Source: Corallococcus terminator (GTDB lineage: Bacteria; Myxococcota; Myxococcia; Myxococcales; Myxococcaceae). Taken from it: DNA of 32,443 nucleotides. Of this stretch, positions 17,131-27,385 are shown piece after piece (the stretch's first letter is position 1; every line of letters starts with the position of its first letter). Made by a program: the position numbers and the translations under genes. Under the pieces are notes generated by a model that saw only the letters and a list, made by a program, of their open reading frames with translations, had not been told where the DNA came from and made no database searches. Location of the stretch: assembly GCF_003611635.1 (NCBI RefSeq), contig NZ_RAVZ01000070.1:1-32443 (forward strand), in the 5' to 3' direction.

Positions 17131-18741
17131 CGCGATCAGCGCTCCGGCGCCCGCGAGCAGTCCGAAGAAGGCCCCCGCGTTGAGGAAGTACTCCAACGGC
17201 AACAGGGGGCCTTCCACGTAGCCCCGCACCACGCGGTACCCGACGTGCCCCAGCAGCGCGAGCAGGGGCAGGTTGATGAGCGGCAACACCAGCCACCGGG
17301 CCGTGCGCCACCAGCGGGCCACGGCCTCCGCGACGGCGGTGGAGGCCGTGTAGCGCCAGGCCCCCGCGCGGGCCAGGCGCAGTTCCGAAAGCATCGTCTC
17401 CACGTCCGGCACGCCCAGGGTCTCCGCTTCCAGCCCCTGCGCGCGCGCCACGCTGCGCGCTTCGGCCAGGGCGGTGCGTGCGGCGGACTCGGCGAGGAAG
17501 TCGTCCTCGAAGGGCTCCACCACCGCGACCTCCGCGGCGCGTGCGCGCGTGCGGTCCCTCACGGCGTCCACCACCGTGGAGGCCGCCGCCACCGCGAGCC
17601 CCGCGGGCAGGCTGCGCCGGGCCACCAGCGCGCCGGCGCCCATGCCGGAAGCGCCCCACAACGACAGTCGCAGCCCCCACGCGGCGGGCCCCCAGAAGCG
17701 GCCCGCGGCCTGACGGCGCACCTCGGAAGCAAGGTGCCCGTGGGCCAGGCCCAGCCGCGCGTCGAAGTCGCCCTGAAGTGCTTCCGCCGCGCGCGCGAGG
17801 CCCGCGTCGAGCGCGGTGCGCGTCCTGCCGAGCAGCGCGTCCGTTTCCGTGAGGGCGGTCTGCACGGTGGAGGAGAACTCCTCCAGGGCGCCCAGGGCGT
17901 TGGTGTGGCGCACGCGCGCGGCGACGGCCTGGGTGGCGAGTCCCCGCAGGTGGAAGAGGAGCGGGCCGAACTCACCGGACACGTCCTGACCGTCCTTCGC
18001 GGCGCGGGCGCTGATGGCGAAGACGGGGACATCCTCGGCGGCGAGCCCATGGTGCTGGGTGGCGACGCGGCGGATTTGGGACTTCAGCGCCTCGCGTGAT
18101 TCGGCGGAGAGCTCGTCGGCGAAGTTGAGGATGAAGACGAGCGCGCGGCGGCGGGCGAACTCGTTGAGGAACTCCACCTGGGAGGCCTCCGCGACGCTGC
18201 CCCGGTGCATGACGACAAGGGCCACGTCGGCCTTGTCCAGCGCGGCGCGGGCGACATCGCGGTGCGTGGTGGCCACGCTGTTGAGGTCCGGCGTGTCGAT
18301 GAAGACCTGTCCGCTCCACAGGCCCTGGGGGCCGGGCGTGTAGCGCACGACGCGCGCGCCGGTGCGGGACAGCTCCTCCACGGGCGTGCCTTCGGGCGCG
18401 AAGAGGGTGGACGCGGTGCTGGTGGGACGGTCCACGCCCTCGCGTGACAGGGACTGCCCCGCGAGCGCGTTGAGCAGGGTGGACTTGCCCGCGCCGGTGG
18501 CGCCGACGAGCGCGACGATGAGCGGTGCGTCCCGGCGGGCGACGCCACGGGCGTAGTCCTCCAGCAGGCGCTCCAGGCGCGGGCCGTGCGGTTGGAGCGC
18601 GGGCAGCGACAGCGCGTCGGTGAGCAGCGGGCGGAGGGCGTCGGGGTCGGGAAGGCGGGTGTCGTCCACGGAGGGCGCAGCGTGGCGTGACCGGGGCGCG
18701 CTGGCTACCGCGATGAAGGGGGACGGTGCGCCAGCGTGCAT
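16960..18741 (-). CDS. Dynamin-like membrane GTPase
   Basis: The 593-residue protein has a GTPase domain: P-loop GATGAGKS (80-87), G3 DTPDLNS (149-155), and a G4 of NFAD (206-209) rather than the common NKxD. A long helical region follows (about 260-470, with coiled-coil character). Two transmembrane segments lie at about 483-505 and 521-543, and a basic amphipathic tail ends the protein. The layout (GTPase, helical stalk, membrane hairpin) is that of bacterial dynamin-like or YfjP-type GTPases, which work in membrane remodelling or repair. The start at 18741 is the only upstream ATG. The gene is convergent with and overlaps the M23 gene by 171 bases, over the tail region only. Confidence 0.88.
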   Translation of the reverse strand: MHAGAPSPFIAVASAPRSRHAAPSVDDTRLPDPDALRPLLTDALSLPALQPHGPRLERLLEDYARGVARRDAPLIVALVGATGAGKSTLLNALAGQSLSREGVDRPTSTASTLFAPEGTPVEELSRTGARVVRYTPGPQGLWSGQVFIDTPDLNSVATTHRDVARAALDKADVALVVMHRGSVAEASQVEFLNEFARRRALVFILNFADELSAESREALKSQIRRVATQHHGLAAEDVPVFAISARAAKDGQDVSGEFGPLLFHLRGLATQAVAARVRHTNALGALEEFSSTVQTALTETDALLGRTRTALDAGLARAAEALQGDFDARLGLAHGHLASEVRRQAAGRFWGPAAWGLRLSLWGASGMGAGALVARRSLPAGLAVAAASTVVDAVRDRTRARAAEVAVVEPFEDDFLAESAARTALAEARSVARAQGLEAETLGVPDVETMLSELRLARAGAWRYTASTAVAEAVARWWRTARWLVLPLINLPLLALLGHVGYRVVRGYVEGPLLPLEYFLNAGAFFGLLAGAGALIASASLVGAARHAGRAGRARFVESLAALGGRLGEAVENGLGPGRQAARRILDRTRDGR

Positions 18742-18931
18742 TCTTCCGGGGCGTGGGCGTGCCCCGCCAGACGCCTCTCGGGTGATTCGACGCCGCTCCT
18801 GGACGAGGTGTTCACATCGAAGGGCGGGTCATTCAGGTGTCTGGTGGAAGCCAATGCAGTCGTACGTATGTCGCGGGTCATTGATAGACGTAAGGGCCGT
18901 GTACCCCCGGGGAGGGATGGACAGGCAATGT

Positions 18932-18946
18932 GGCTGACTGTCAGCC
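18932..18946. promoter_or_regulatory. 15-base palindrome upstream of lipoprotein operon
   Basis: GGCTGAC-T-GTCAGCC is a perfect inverted repeat, located 48 bases before the lipoprotein start at 18995 in a 253-base divergent region shared with the GTPase gene. It could be an operator. TTGAAA follows directly at 18947-18952, but no well-spaced -10 is visible. Confidence 0.45.
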
Positions 18947-18994
18947 TTGAAATCACTTCGGTATGGAATGAACGCGTCGTGAGTGGAGCGTCAG

Positions 18995-19525
18995 GTGAGG
19001 GTGTTTCGACTCATGGTCTGGGCGATGACCTTCGGATGTGCTGCCACCACGCCCGAGCCTCGGGCGCAGGAACGTGGCACTCCGGTCCATGCGGATGCTG
19101 CCTGCAAGGAATTGCCCTCCGTCGAAGCCTGCCAGGAGACGGCGGAGTCCATCCAGGACGACCGGTTGCGCGCGTGTGTCGCGCAGCAGTGTTCCCGGAT
19201 CCAGGTGCGATGCAATGCGATGACGGAAGCTCTGTGCGCAGCACACGACCGGCGTCGGCCTTCGGGCCGGAAGGTGCTCGGCATCTCGAGCATCGGTTCC
19301 TGCGAGGCCCCGAACCGGCTCATCGTCTGGTGTTCGCGCCAGTTCAAGGATCCCCGGCGTGCGGCGCGCTGCGCGGAGGATGCGTTCGTCCATGAACTCG
19401 CCCATTCCTGCGGCTTCCGTCACGATGAGGACGCCTTGCAGGAAGGACAGATGCACGACCTGGGTGTGCCAGGGCACGATGGTTCCTTGAGAAACTGCCC
19501 GGTCCAGGAAGGAGGCTCGCGATGA
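18995..19525 (+). CDS. Lipoprotein with HExxHxxGxxH zinc-peptidase motif
   Basis: The 176-residue product, read from the GTG at 18995, has a short lipoprotein signal (MRVFRLMVWAMTFGC, lipidated C15). The mature part is Cys-rich (about 14 cysteines) and carries HELAHSCGFRH at 133-143, an exact HExxHxxGxxH metzincin-type zinc motif (H133, H137, H143, catalytic E134). M153 lies ten residues later and could form a Met-turn (MHD). It is much shorter than typical metzincins and the rest is not recognisable, so activity is uncertain. GGAG upstream (18985-18988) supports this start over GTG 18983. Its stop overlaps the next gene (ATGA). Confidence 0.8.
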   Translation: MRVFRLMVWAMTFGCAATTPEPRAQERGTPVHADAACKELPSVEACQETAESIQDDRLRACVAQQCSRIQVRCNAMTEALCAAHDRRRPSGRKVLGISSIGSCEAPNRLIVWCSRQFKDPRRAARCAEDAFVHELAHSCGFRHDEDALQEGQMHDLGVPGHDGSLRNCPVQEGGSR

Positions 19526-20067
19526 AGGCGTGGACCCTCATGGTGTCAGGGACCGGCGTGCTCCTGCTGGCAAGCGCCTGCGCACGCTTCCAGAAGCCAC
19601 TCCCGCCTTCAGAGCCGCCCCTCCTGGCCTTGGAGCACGTCCTCTATGACGGGCACACTGTCTCCGGACGGGCCCTCATTGGCGCGCGAAGTCCCACCAT
19701 CCTCGACCGACGCCTCATCGAGAATGTCTCCCTGGGCGTCGACCGCGTCACCGACTGCGCGACTGGCGCGGCGTTCCCCACGCTGGTCGCGGACGTCCTC
19801 CCCGAGCCCGCGGACCGCGACGACCTGATGACCTTGAATGAGGGGGAATGGTTCGGCAGGGACGTCTCCTTCGTCGTCTTCGCGGAGCCGTTCACCCCAC
19901 CCGAAGGGCCCGCGTGCATCGAGCTGACCCTGTCACTCCAACTGACCGGCTCGAGGCCGGTCGCCTTGCGCCTCAAGGCCGAGCGTGCCGCCGAGGCGCA
20001 GGGGAAGGACGGTGGTGCGGCCATGCCTGGCGGGGAAGGTGTCCCACCGCCACGCCAGGAGCCCTGA
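19522..20067 (+). CDS. Lipoprotein of unknown function
   Basis: The 181-residue product has a clear lipoprotein signal (MKAWTLMVSGTGVLLLASAC, lipidated C20). The mature region is rich in Pro/Val/Leu and beta-strand-like, with one conserved-looking Cys (TDCATGAAF) and a Pro/Gly-rich end. I do not recognise a family. It starts on the ATGA overlap with the metzincin-motif lipoprotein and is followed by the TonB-C lipoprotein 65 bases on, so the three are probably one operon. Confidence 0.8.
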   Translation: MKAWTLMVSGTGVLLLASACARFQKPLPPSEPPLLALEHVLYDGHTVSGRALIGARSPTILDRRLIENVSLGVDRVTDCATGAAFPTLVADVLPEPADRDDLMTLNEGEWFGRDVSFVVFAEPFTPPEGPACIELTLSLQLTGSRPVALRLKAERAAEAQGKDGGAAMPGGEGVPPPRQEP

Positions 20068-20132
20068 GCCCCCAAGGACAGTGGGTGATGCGCCAGCGTG
20101 CATCACCGAGCCCTGGTAGCGTGCGCCGGGAC

Positions 20133-20903
20133 ATGAATGCCTGTGCATCCCGAGTCATCCGTCTGTCGTTGCTGCTGATGCTCCCGTGGACGGGGGGCGG
20201 CTGCGCCTCCATCGCCGCGAGCGTGCGAGGGCCCGAAGGCGAAATCACCGAGAAGGCCCGGCGGCTCTGCGAACTCGGTCTGCTGTCCAGGCCCGACCTG
20301 TCCCTCTTCCCGGCGGACATGCGTCCTGAGGACTCCATCCGGCCCGAGGATCTGGCCTACCTCCAGGCCCATCCGGAGTTTCCACCGTCCTCGCCGCCTC
20401 CGTCCCAGCCCCTGCGCTGCGAGCTCAAGAGCCCTCCCAACACCGATGACGGTTTCGCCACCGTGCAGGTGAAGCTCCGGCCCGGAGCGGAAGCCGACGG
20501 GCCCACCGCGGAGTTCCCCGTGAACTTCGTGCGGACGTCGGCGGGGTGGCGTCTGGCCTACTGGTTCGCGGAGGAGGGGGCGGTCTCTCCTCAGATGGCC
20601 GCCGCGCAGGTGCCCTTCTTCTCCGAGCCCATGACCAAGCCGAAGAAGCTGTCGGGTGAGGACCTCTCCTATACGCAGGAGGCCGTCGAGAAGCGCATCC
20701 AGGGGCACATGGCCATCCGCTGCGTCATCACCCGCGAAGGAAGCGTCATCAACTGCCACTCCCTGAAGAGCCTGCCCCTCATGACCCCGGTGGCCCTCAA
20801 GATGCTCTGGGGCAGCCGCTTCGCGCCCGCGACCCTCGACGGCAAGCCCATCGCCGTGCGGTACATGTTCCACTTCAAGCTGAAGACCACCTTCCGCCCG
20901 TGA
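20133..20903 (+). CDS. Lipoprotein with C-terminal TonB-like domain
   Basis: The 256-residue protein begins with a lipoprotein signal (MNACASRVIRLSLLL..., lipidated C24 in GGGC). A variable region (25-170) ends in a segment that looks like a small beta domain (RPGAEADGPTAEFPVNF, WRLAYWF). The last roughly 79 residues (178-256) follow the TonB C-terminal domain pattern: strand IRCVITREGSVINCHSL, then helix LMTPVALKMLWGSRFAPATLDGKPI, then a final strand. TonB-C domains bind TonB-dependent outer-membrane receptors; a lipidated version lacks the usual N-terminal inner-membrane helix. An alternative start is the ATG at 20088. It closes the three-lipoprotein run before a terminator. Confidence 0.85.
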   Translation: MNACASRVIRLSLLLMLPWTGGGCASIAASVRGPEGEITEKARRLCELGLLSRPDLSLFPADMRPEDSIRPEDLAYLQAHPEFPPSSPPPSQPLRCELKSPPNTDDGFATVQVKLRPGAEADGPTAEFPVNFVRTSAGWRLAYWFAEEGAVSPQMAAAQVPFFSEPMTKPKKLSGEDLSYTQEAVEKRIQGHMAIRCVITREGSVINCHSLKSLPLMTPVALKMLWGSRFAPATLDGKPIAVRYMFHFKLKTTFRP

Positions 20904-20922
20904 CGGGCCCGGGCCCCTGAAA

Positions 20923-20967
20923 ACAGGACGCCGGGCGGAAGCACGGTGGCCTCCGCCCGGCGTCTGT
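20923..20967. terminator. Bidirectional terminator between lipoprotein and di-heme genes
   Basis: ACAGGACGCCGGGCGGA (20923-20939) pairs with TCCGCCCGGCGTCTGT (20952-20967), about 16 bp with one bulged G, around a 12-base loop. On the minus strand it is followed by TGTTTTC, the better terminator side, which serves the di-heme gene. It also lies 19 bases after the lipoprotein stop on the plus strand. Confidence 0.85.
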
Positions 20968-20985
20968 CTTCTGAACTGGAAGCGA

Positions 20986-23253
<2,268 letters not shown>

Positions 23254-23421
23254 GGATGGGGACTCCAGTGGGGTGGAATGGAGCGTGGGACGGCGAGCGC
23301 TGCGAAGGGGACTTCGTAGCTTGTCCGAAGAAAGTCGGGATTCATTCCCGCCGCAAGGTGGGAGCCCGGAGAATTCAACTAAGGCGTGATAACTGATAAA
23401 TAAGCGAAAATGATGTATTCC

Positions 23422-23460
23422 TTGACGCGCCGTGTTGTCCTGGGTTGACGCGTCGTGTTG
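23422..23460 (+). repeat. Direct repeats upstream of 2OG oxygenase
   Basis: TTGACGCGCCGTGTTG (23422-23437) and TTGACGCGTCGTGTTG (23445-23460) are 16-base direct repeats with one difference, 23 bases apart. Each starts with a TTGACG box. They sit in the AT-richer divergent region between the di-heme and oxygenase genes and may be activator sites or -35 elements. Confidence 0.5.
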
Positions 23461-23529
23461 ATAGGGATTGCCGCGCTGCGGCGGGGGTGGTGTGCACGGG
23501 CGCGAGCCGGGTGGGTAGACTCCGGGGCC

Positions 23530-24180
23530 ATGCGCTTCCAGCCACCGTGGGGTGGGGCCTTCCGGCTCGACACCTTCTTCCACCGCACTCCCGAGGCCCT
23601 GCCCGAGGAGACGATGGCCTCCATCCGTGCAGCCATCCTGGGCTCGTCGCTCCTGGGGGAGTCGAACCTGTCGGACCAGTTCTCCGGCACGTACGGCTTT
23701 TCGCTGACGTTCCGCCGGGAGGCCCTTCCGGACGTGACGCGGCGCTTTCCCGCGTTCGCGCCGTACCTGGCGAAGACGCTGCTGCCGGAGTGCAACGCCT
23801 TCCTGCTCAACCCGCTGCTGGTGGGAGAGGGCCGGGGGGTCTCCGCGCACATCGACCGGAGTCTTGAATTCTACGGTCCCAGTATCGGGTGCCCGGTGGC
23901 GGTGAGCGTGCTGTATGTCCAGGTTCCGAAGGAACTCCGGGGCGGGGCGCTGCGGCTGTACCACCGGGGAGGTCGGGTGGCGGAACTGACGCCGCAGGAG
24001 CGCGCGCTGGTGATGTTCCGGGGTGACCTGATGCATGAGGTGGAGGCCATCTCCTCCGGCGCGAAGGGGCTGGAGGATTCGCGCATCAGCCTGGTGGTGG
24101 AGCAGTACCGGGCACCGGAGGCGGAGCTCTCCCGCGTGCCCCGGTTCGAGCTGCGCACGCGCTCGGGGGCCCAGGCGTGA
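23530..24180 (+). CDS. 2OG-Fe(II) oxygenase (prolyl-4-hydroxylase-like)
   Basis: The family uses 2-oxoglutarate, O2 and Fe(II) to hydroxylate substrates. The 216-residue enzyme shows the facial triad H107-x-D109 (SAHIDRS) and H169 (DLMHEVE), and R185 (SRISLVV) as the 2-oxoglutarate ligand. GGALRLYHRGG precedes the distal histidine as in the prolyl-hydroxylase-like double-stranded beta-helix. The start is ATG at 23530 (MRFQPPWGGAF); the upstream frame is Arg-rich and not family-like. Its stop overlaps the next GTG start (GTGA). The substrate is unknown. Confidence 0.9.
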   Translation: MRFQPPWGGAFRLDTFFHRTPEALPEETMASIRAAILGSSLLGESNLSDQFSGTYGFSLTFRREALPDVTRRFPAFAPYLAKTLLPECNAFLLNPLLVGEGRGVSAHIDRSLEFYGPSIGCPVAVSVLYVQVPKELRGGALRLYHRGGRVAELTPQERALVMFRGDLMHEVEAISSGAKGLEDSRISLVVEQYRAPEAELSRVPRFELRTRSGAQA

Positions 24181-24839
24181 GCGACCTTCTTCTGGAGTGG
24201 ACGCTGCCGGTGTCTCCGGAGGCGGTGTTCCCCGCGTTCGACCAACCCTCGCTCATCCGCCGCTGGTTCGGCGCGCCGCCGGGCTGTCACCGCACGCACG
24301 CGCCGGATCCCGGCGCCCTGGGACAGCCCTACCGGGTGATGCTGCGTGACGCCCTGGGTCGTGCGTTCGCGCAGGTGGGCTGCCTCGTGGAGGCCGAGCC
24401 GCCAAGGTCGTTGGCGCTTGAAATGGATTGGGAGGGCGGGCCGGTGCCGTCAGGACGCACCCGGGCGGAGTTGACCTTCCACCCCACCGACGATGGGGGC
24501 ACGCGGGTCCAGGTGCGTCAGGGGCCGTTCGTGGAGGACGCGGCCCGCGACGCGCACCGGGCCTACTGGGAGGCGTGCCTGGGGCGGCTTTCGCGCGTGG
24601 TGACGGGCGAAGCGGTGCCGTGCTTCGAGGAGTTCTGGGAGGAGTCGCGCGGCTACGTGGGGCCGCTGGGCGCGGCGGCGTACGCGGTGCTGGCGGGCCT
24701 GCGCGAGGCGGGCGCGCCCCCGGAGGCGGTGTCCCAGGTGGAGGACGTGCTCTACACGCACCTGACGCGACTGCGCGAGGACACTGCGGAGGTGCTGGGC
24801 GCGGTGCTCCAGTCGCGGGTGGAGGGCGGCGCGAGCTGA
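24177..24839 (+). CDS. SRPBCC (AHSA1-like) domain protein
   Basis: The 220-residue protein begins with an SRPBCC/START-type domain (about 1-145). Strand LLEWTLPVSPEAVFPAF and the helix with RRWFGAPPG are AHSA1-like, and RAELTFHPTDDGGTRVQVRQGPF gives the central strands. The C-terminal part (about 145-220) is helical with no clear match (YVGPLGAAAYAVLAGLREAG). Such domains bind hydrophobic ligands. Translation starts at GTG overlapping the oxygenase stop, so the two are made together; a ligand or carrier role for the oxygenase substrate is inference. Confidence 0.85.
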   Translation: MSDLLLEWTLPVSPEAVFPAFDQPSLIRRWFGAPPGCHRTHAPDPGALGQPYRVMLRDALGRAFAQVGCLVEAEPPRSLALEMDWEGGPVPSGRTRAELTFHPTDDGGTRVQVRQGPFVEDAARDAHRAYWEACLGRLSRVVTGEAVPCFEEFWEESRGYVGPLGAAAYAVLAGLREAGAPPEAVSQVEDVLYTHLTRLREDTAEVLGAVLQSRVEGGAS

Positions 24840-24854
24840 CGGTGCGCGCGGTGG

Positions 24855-26753
24855 TTACGGCGGGCAGGGCGTCTGGCTGTCGTTGCCAATGATGCTGAGC
24901 TCGAAGGGCGAACCGGAGTAGGCGAGGTCCGCCAGTTGTTGCACGCGGCAGGTGGGCAGCAGGGGGTTGTTCTCCACGGAGAACCCCTGCTCCACCGCGA
25001 GCAGCGACTCCAGGCCCAGGCCGGTGAGGCTGGGGTTGTCCGTGAGCTTGAGGAACTGGAGGTAGCGCAGGTCGCTGAGTCGGGACAGCTCCAGCAGGTC
25101 CCGGTTGTAGCGGACTGACAGGCGCTCCAGTCGCATCAGGGATCCGAAGCCGCCCAGGTCGGTGAGCATCGGGTTGCTCTCCACGGTGAGGATCTGGACG
25201 GAGTCCAGCTTCGGCAGGTCCGCCACCTTGCGCAGCAGGGCGTTGTTGCTCAGCCAGAACGACTCCGACACGGTCCGCAGCTCGGGCATGCCGCCCGCGG
25301 ACTCCAGCGAGGCGTTGTCCCCGATGAGCACCGAGCCCACGCGGACGAGCCGGGGGAAGCCCGCCGTCGTCTTGAGCGCCGCGTTCTTGATGATGGAGAC
25401 GGAGGCCGCGCTCTGGAGGCTGTTCAATCCCTGCAGGCTGGTCAGCGCCGCGTTGTTGAAGATGGACAGGTGTTCGACGGTGCGCAGCGAGGACAGCCCG
25501 GAGAGCGACTCCAGCGCCGCGCCATGGGCCACCGAGGCGCTGTAGGTGGATTCGAGCAGGGGCAGGTCCAGGCCGCGCAGCCGCGGATTCGACTGCACGT
25601 TCAATCCAAGAGAGAGGCTGGTGACGTAGGGGAACTCGAAGGTCTCCACCAGGGCGTTGTCCGACACGGTGAGCTCACCGTTGGGCGCGAGCGCACGCAG
25701 TCCTGCGAGCGAGGCAAGCTGGGGATGGTCCCTCACCACCAGCGCCCGGTCCACGTAGACCTGGTGCCCGTCCGGGTCGCCGAGGGTGGCCGTGGTGAGC
25801 CCCGCGTTGAGCTCCATCCACACATCCCGGGCGAAGCGCAGTCCGGGCAGGTCGACGCGGTCCAACTGGGGGTTGGTCTGGATGGACAGGGAGCCCACGA
25901 CGACGGACAGCTCCGGCAGGATGAGCTCCGACAAGGTCGCGCTGTTGATGATCAGATCGCCGTTCACGCGGGTGACGCCCTGGAGGGCCGCGAGGTCCGA
26001 CGCGTCGCGCACCACGTAGGTGCCCTCATGGACGCGCGTGGGCCGGCACAAGATGAGGGAGATGGTGGGCTCCGTGGCGATGTCCTGCTGCCCGTTGCCA
26101 TTCAGGTCGCCAAAGGCGGACACCCGCGTGCCCGGTCTTCCGCAGGTGCCTCCCGCCGGCTCGGGCTGGACCTGGGGATGGATCCGCGAACTGTCCAGGT
26201 CGCAGAAGTAATGGGAGGCCTGGACCTCGGAGGTGTCGAGCACGCCGTTGTTGTCCACGTCCTCGCCCGCTTCCAGCACACCCCCCTTGAGCGACGGGCA
26301 GGCGGCTGTGTCCGTCACGGCGTGGATGCGCGAGCGCACGGGCGCGGTGCTCAGGCACGCATGGACCTCGCGGGTGACCTCGTCGTCGTCCAGCGTGGTG
26401 TTGCCGTTCGAATCGAGGCCCACCCGTGTCACCTGCCCGCCCTCCGGACACTCGGTGCCGGGAGCGAGCCACGCGGTCCGGACCACCACCTGCGGGGTCG
26501 TGGGGTTGGCGGTGGGCGCCCGGTCGCAGGCGTACTCGGTGGAGGTGACCTCGTCGGCCCCTAGCGCTCCGTCCTCGTTCAGGTCGAGCCCCGTCTGGAG
26601 GGCCTGGCCTCCATGGGGACACGCGGCGCCCGGCGGCTCCGGGAGGATGCGCGAGCGGGCAGGGTGCTGCGGGGCGAACGCGGAGAAGTCGAGCGGAGCG
26701 CAGCCTCCCGCCAGCAGGGGGAGGGCCACCCAGATGCTCCATGTCCACCGCAT
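24855..26753 (-). CDS. Lipoprotein with acidic Cys modules and leucine-rich (receptor-L-like) domain
   Basis: The 632-residue protein has a lipoprotein signal (MRWTWSIWVALPLLAGGC, lipidated C18). Four modules of about 45 residues follow (about 33-237), of the form C-x-GG...G-D-x-N-x-x-G...E-V...C (DUF7151-like). Their acidic loops, such as GLDLNEDGALGADEV and DVDNNGVLDTSEV, look calcium-binding. The C-terminal part (about 240-625) is a leucine-rich beta-helix of receptor-L-domain type, with repeated LxxL...NxxL units. No enzyme motif is seen; binding or adhesion is likely. The start at 26753 follows AGGAGA. It is divergent from the MarR gene; the shared region holds the MarR operators. Confidence 0.9.
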   Translation of the reverse strand: MRWTWSIWVALPLLAGGCAPLDFSAFAPQHPARSRILPEPPGAACPHGGQALQTGLDLNEDGALGADEVTSTEYACDRAPTANPTTPQVVVRTAWLAPGTECPEGGQVTRVGLDSNGNTTLDDDEVTREVHACLSTAPVRSRIHAVTDTAACPSLKGGVLEAGEDVDNNGVLDTSEVQASHYFCDLDSSRIHPQVQPEPAGGTCGRPGTRVSAFGDLNGNGQQDIATEPTISLILCRPTRVHEGTYVVRDASDLAALQGVTRVNGDLIINSATLSELILPELSVVVGSLSIQTNPQLDRVDLPGLRFARDVWMELNAGLTTATLGDPDGHQVYVDRALVVRDHPQLASLAGLRALAPNGELTVSDNALVETFEFPYVTSLSLGLNVQSNPRLRGLDLPLLESTYSASVAHGAALESLSGLSSLRTVEHLSIFNNAALTSLQGLNSLQSAASVSIIKNAALKTTAGFPRLVRVGSVLIGDNASLESAGGMPELRTVSESFWLSNNALLRKVADLPKLDSVQILTVESNPMLTDLGGFGSLMRLERLSVRYNRDLLELSRLSDLRYLQFLKLTDNPSLTGLGLESLLAVEQGFSVENNPLLPTCRVQQLADLAYSGSPFELSIIGNDSQTPCPP

Positions 26754-26877
26754 GCGTCACGTCTCCTGAGGGCCTGGCTCGCTCGCAACGCCGCGACGAT
26801 ACCGGGCCCGGTCCTTGTCATACGAGGGCAGGGGTTATTTCGGGTCGTCGGCGTCCCCATCCGACAGGCGAACAGTT

Positions 26878-26910
26878 GACAGGTTCCTGTCGAATTGACA
26901 GGATCCTGTC
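26878..26910 (+). promoter_or_regulatory. Tandem operators of the MarR-VOC operon
   Basis: GACAGG-TT-CCTGTC (26878-26891) and the perfect palindrome GACAGGATCCTGTC (26897-26910) lie 19 bases apart, centre to centre. The second ends one base before the MarR ATG and covers its AGGA ribosome-binding site. TTGACA occurs at both left edges (26876 and 26895), so binding would block promoter and translation start. A third GACAGG half-site lies at 26863-26868. Confidence 0.85.
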
Positions 26911-26911
26911 C

Positions 26912-27385
26912 ATGTCGTCACTTCAAAAGGAAGCCGCCGCCTTCACCGACCTCATCCTGGAGGTGTTCCAGTTGAACGGACTGCTGCTCCAGGCCGGAGA
27001 CCGGCTGAGTGCTCCGGCGGGACTGACGAGCGCGCGCTGGCAGGTGTTGGGCGTCATCGACCACGGGCCCGCCACGGTGGCGGCGGTGGCGCGCACCATG
27101 GGGCTTGCCCGGCAGAGCGTGCAGCAGACGGCGGATGCGCTCGTGGATGACGGCTTCGTGGCCTACGTCGACAACCCCCATCACCAGCGCGCGAAGCTGC
27201 TCTCGCTGACGACGGCGGGCCGTCGCGCCCTGCGCAAGGTGGAGGCCGCGCATGCCGCGTGGGCGAACCGGCTGGGGGCAAGCCTTGCTCCGGGGCTGCT
27301 GGCCGCGGCGCTCGAAGGTGTGCGCGCAGCGCGACTGCGGCTCGAAAAGGACCTCACCCCGGAGGAGGGCGCCCGTGAAACATGA
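26912..27385 (+). CDS. MarR family transcriptional regulator
   Basis: The 157-residue winged-helix regulator begins MSSLQKEAAAFTDL. The winged HTH lies at about 41-105 (SARWQVLGVIDHGPATVAAVARTMGLARQSVQQTADALVDDGFVAYVDNPHHQRAKLLSLT), with the recognition helix near LARQSVQQTADAL. MarR proteins respond to small phenolic, oxidant or xenobiotic ligands. The start is ATG at 26912, because the upstream part of the ORF spans the operator region. It overlaps the downstream VOC gene by 11 bases and is likely its repressor. Confidence 0.93.
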   Translation: MSSLQKEAAAFTDLILEVFQLNGLLLQAGDRLSAPAGLTSARWQVLGVIDHGPATVAAVARTMGLARQSVQQTADALVDDGFVAYVDNPHHQRAKLLSLTTAGRRALRKVEAAHAAWANRLGASLAPGLLAAALEGVRAARLRLEKDLTPEEGARET

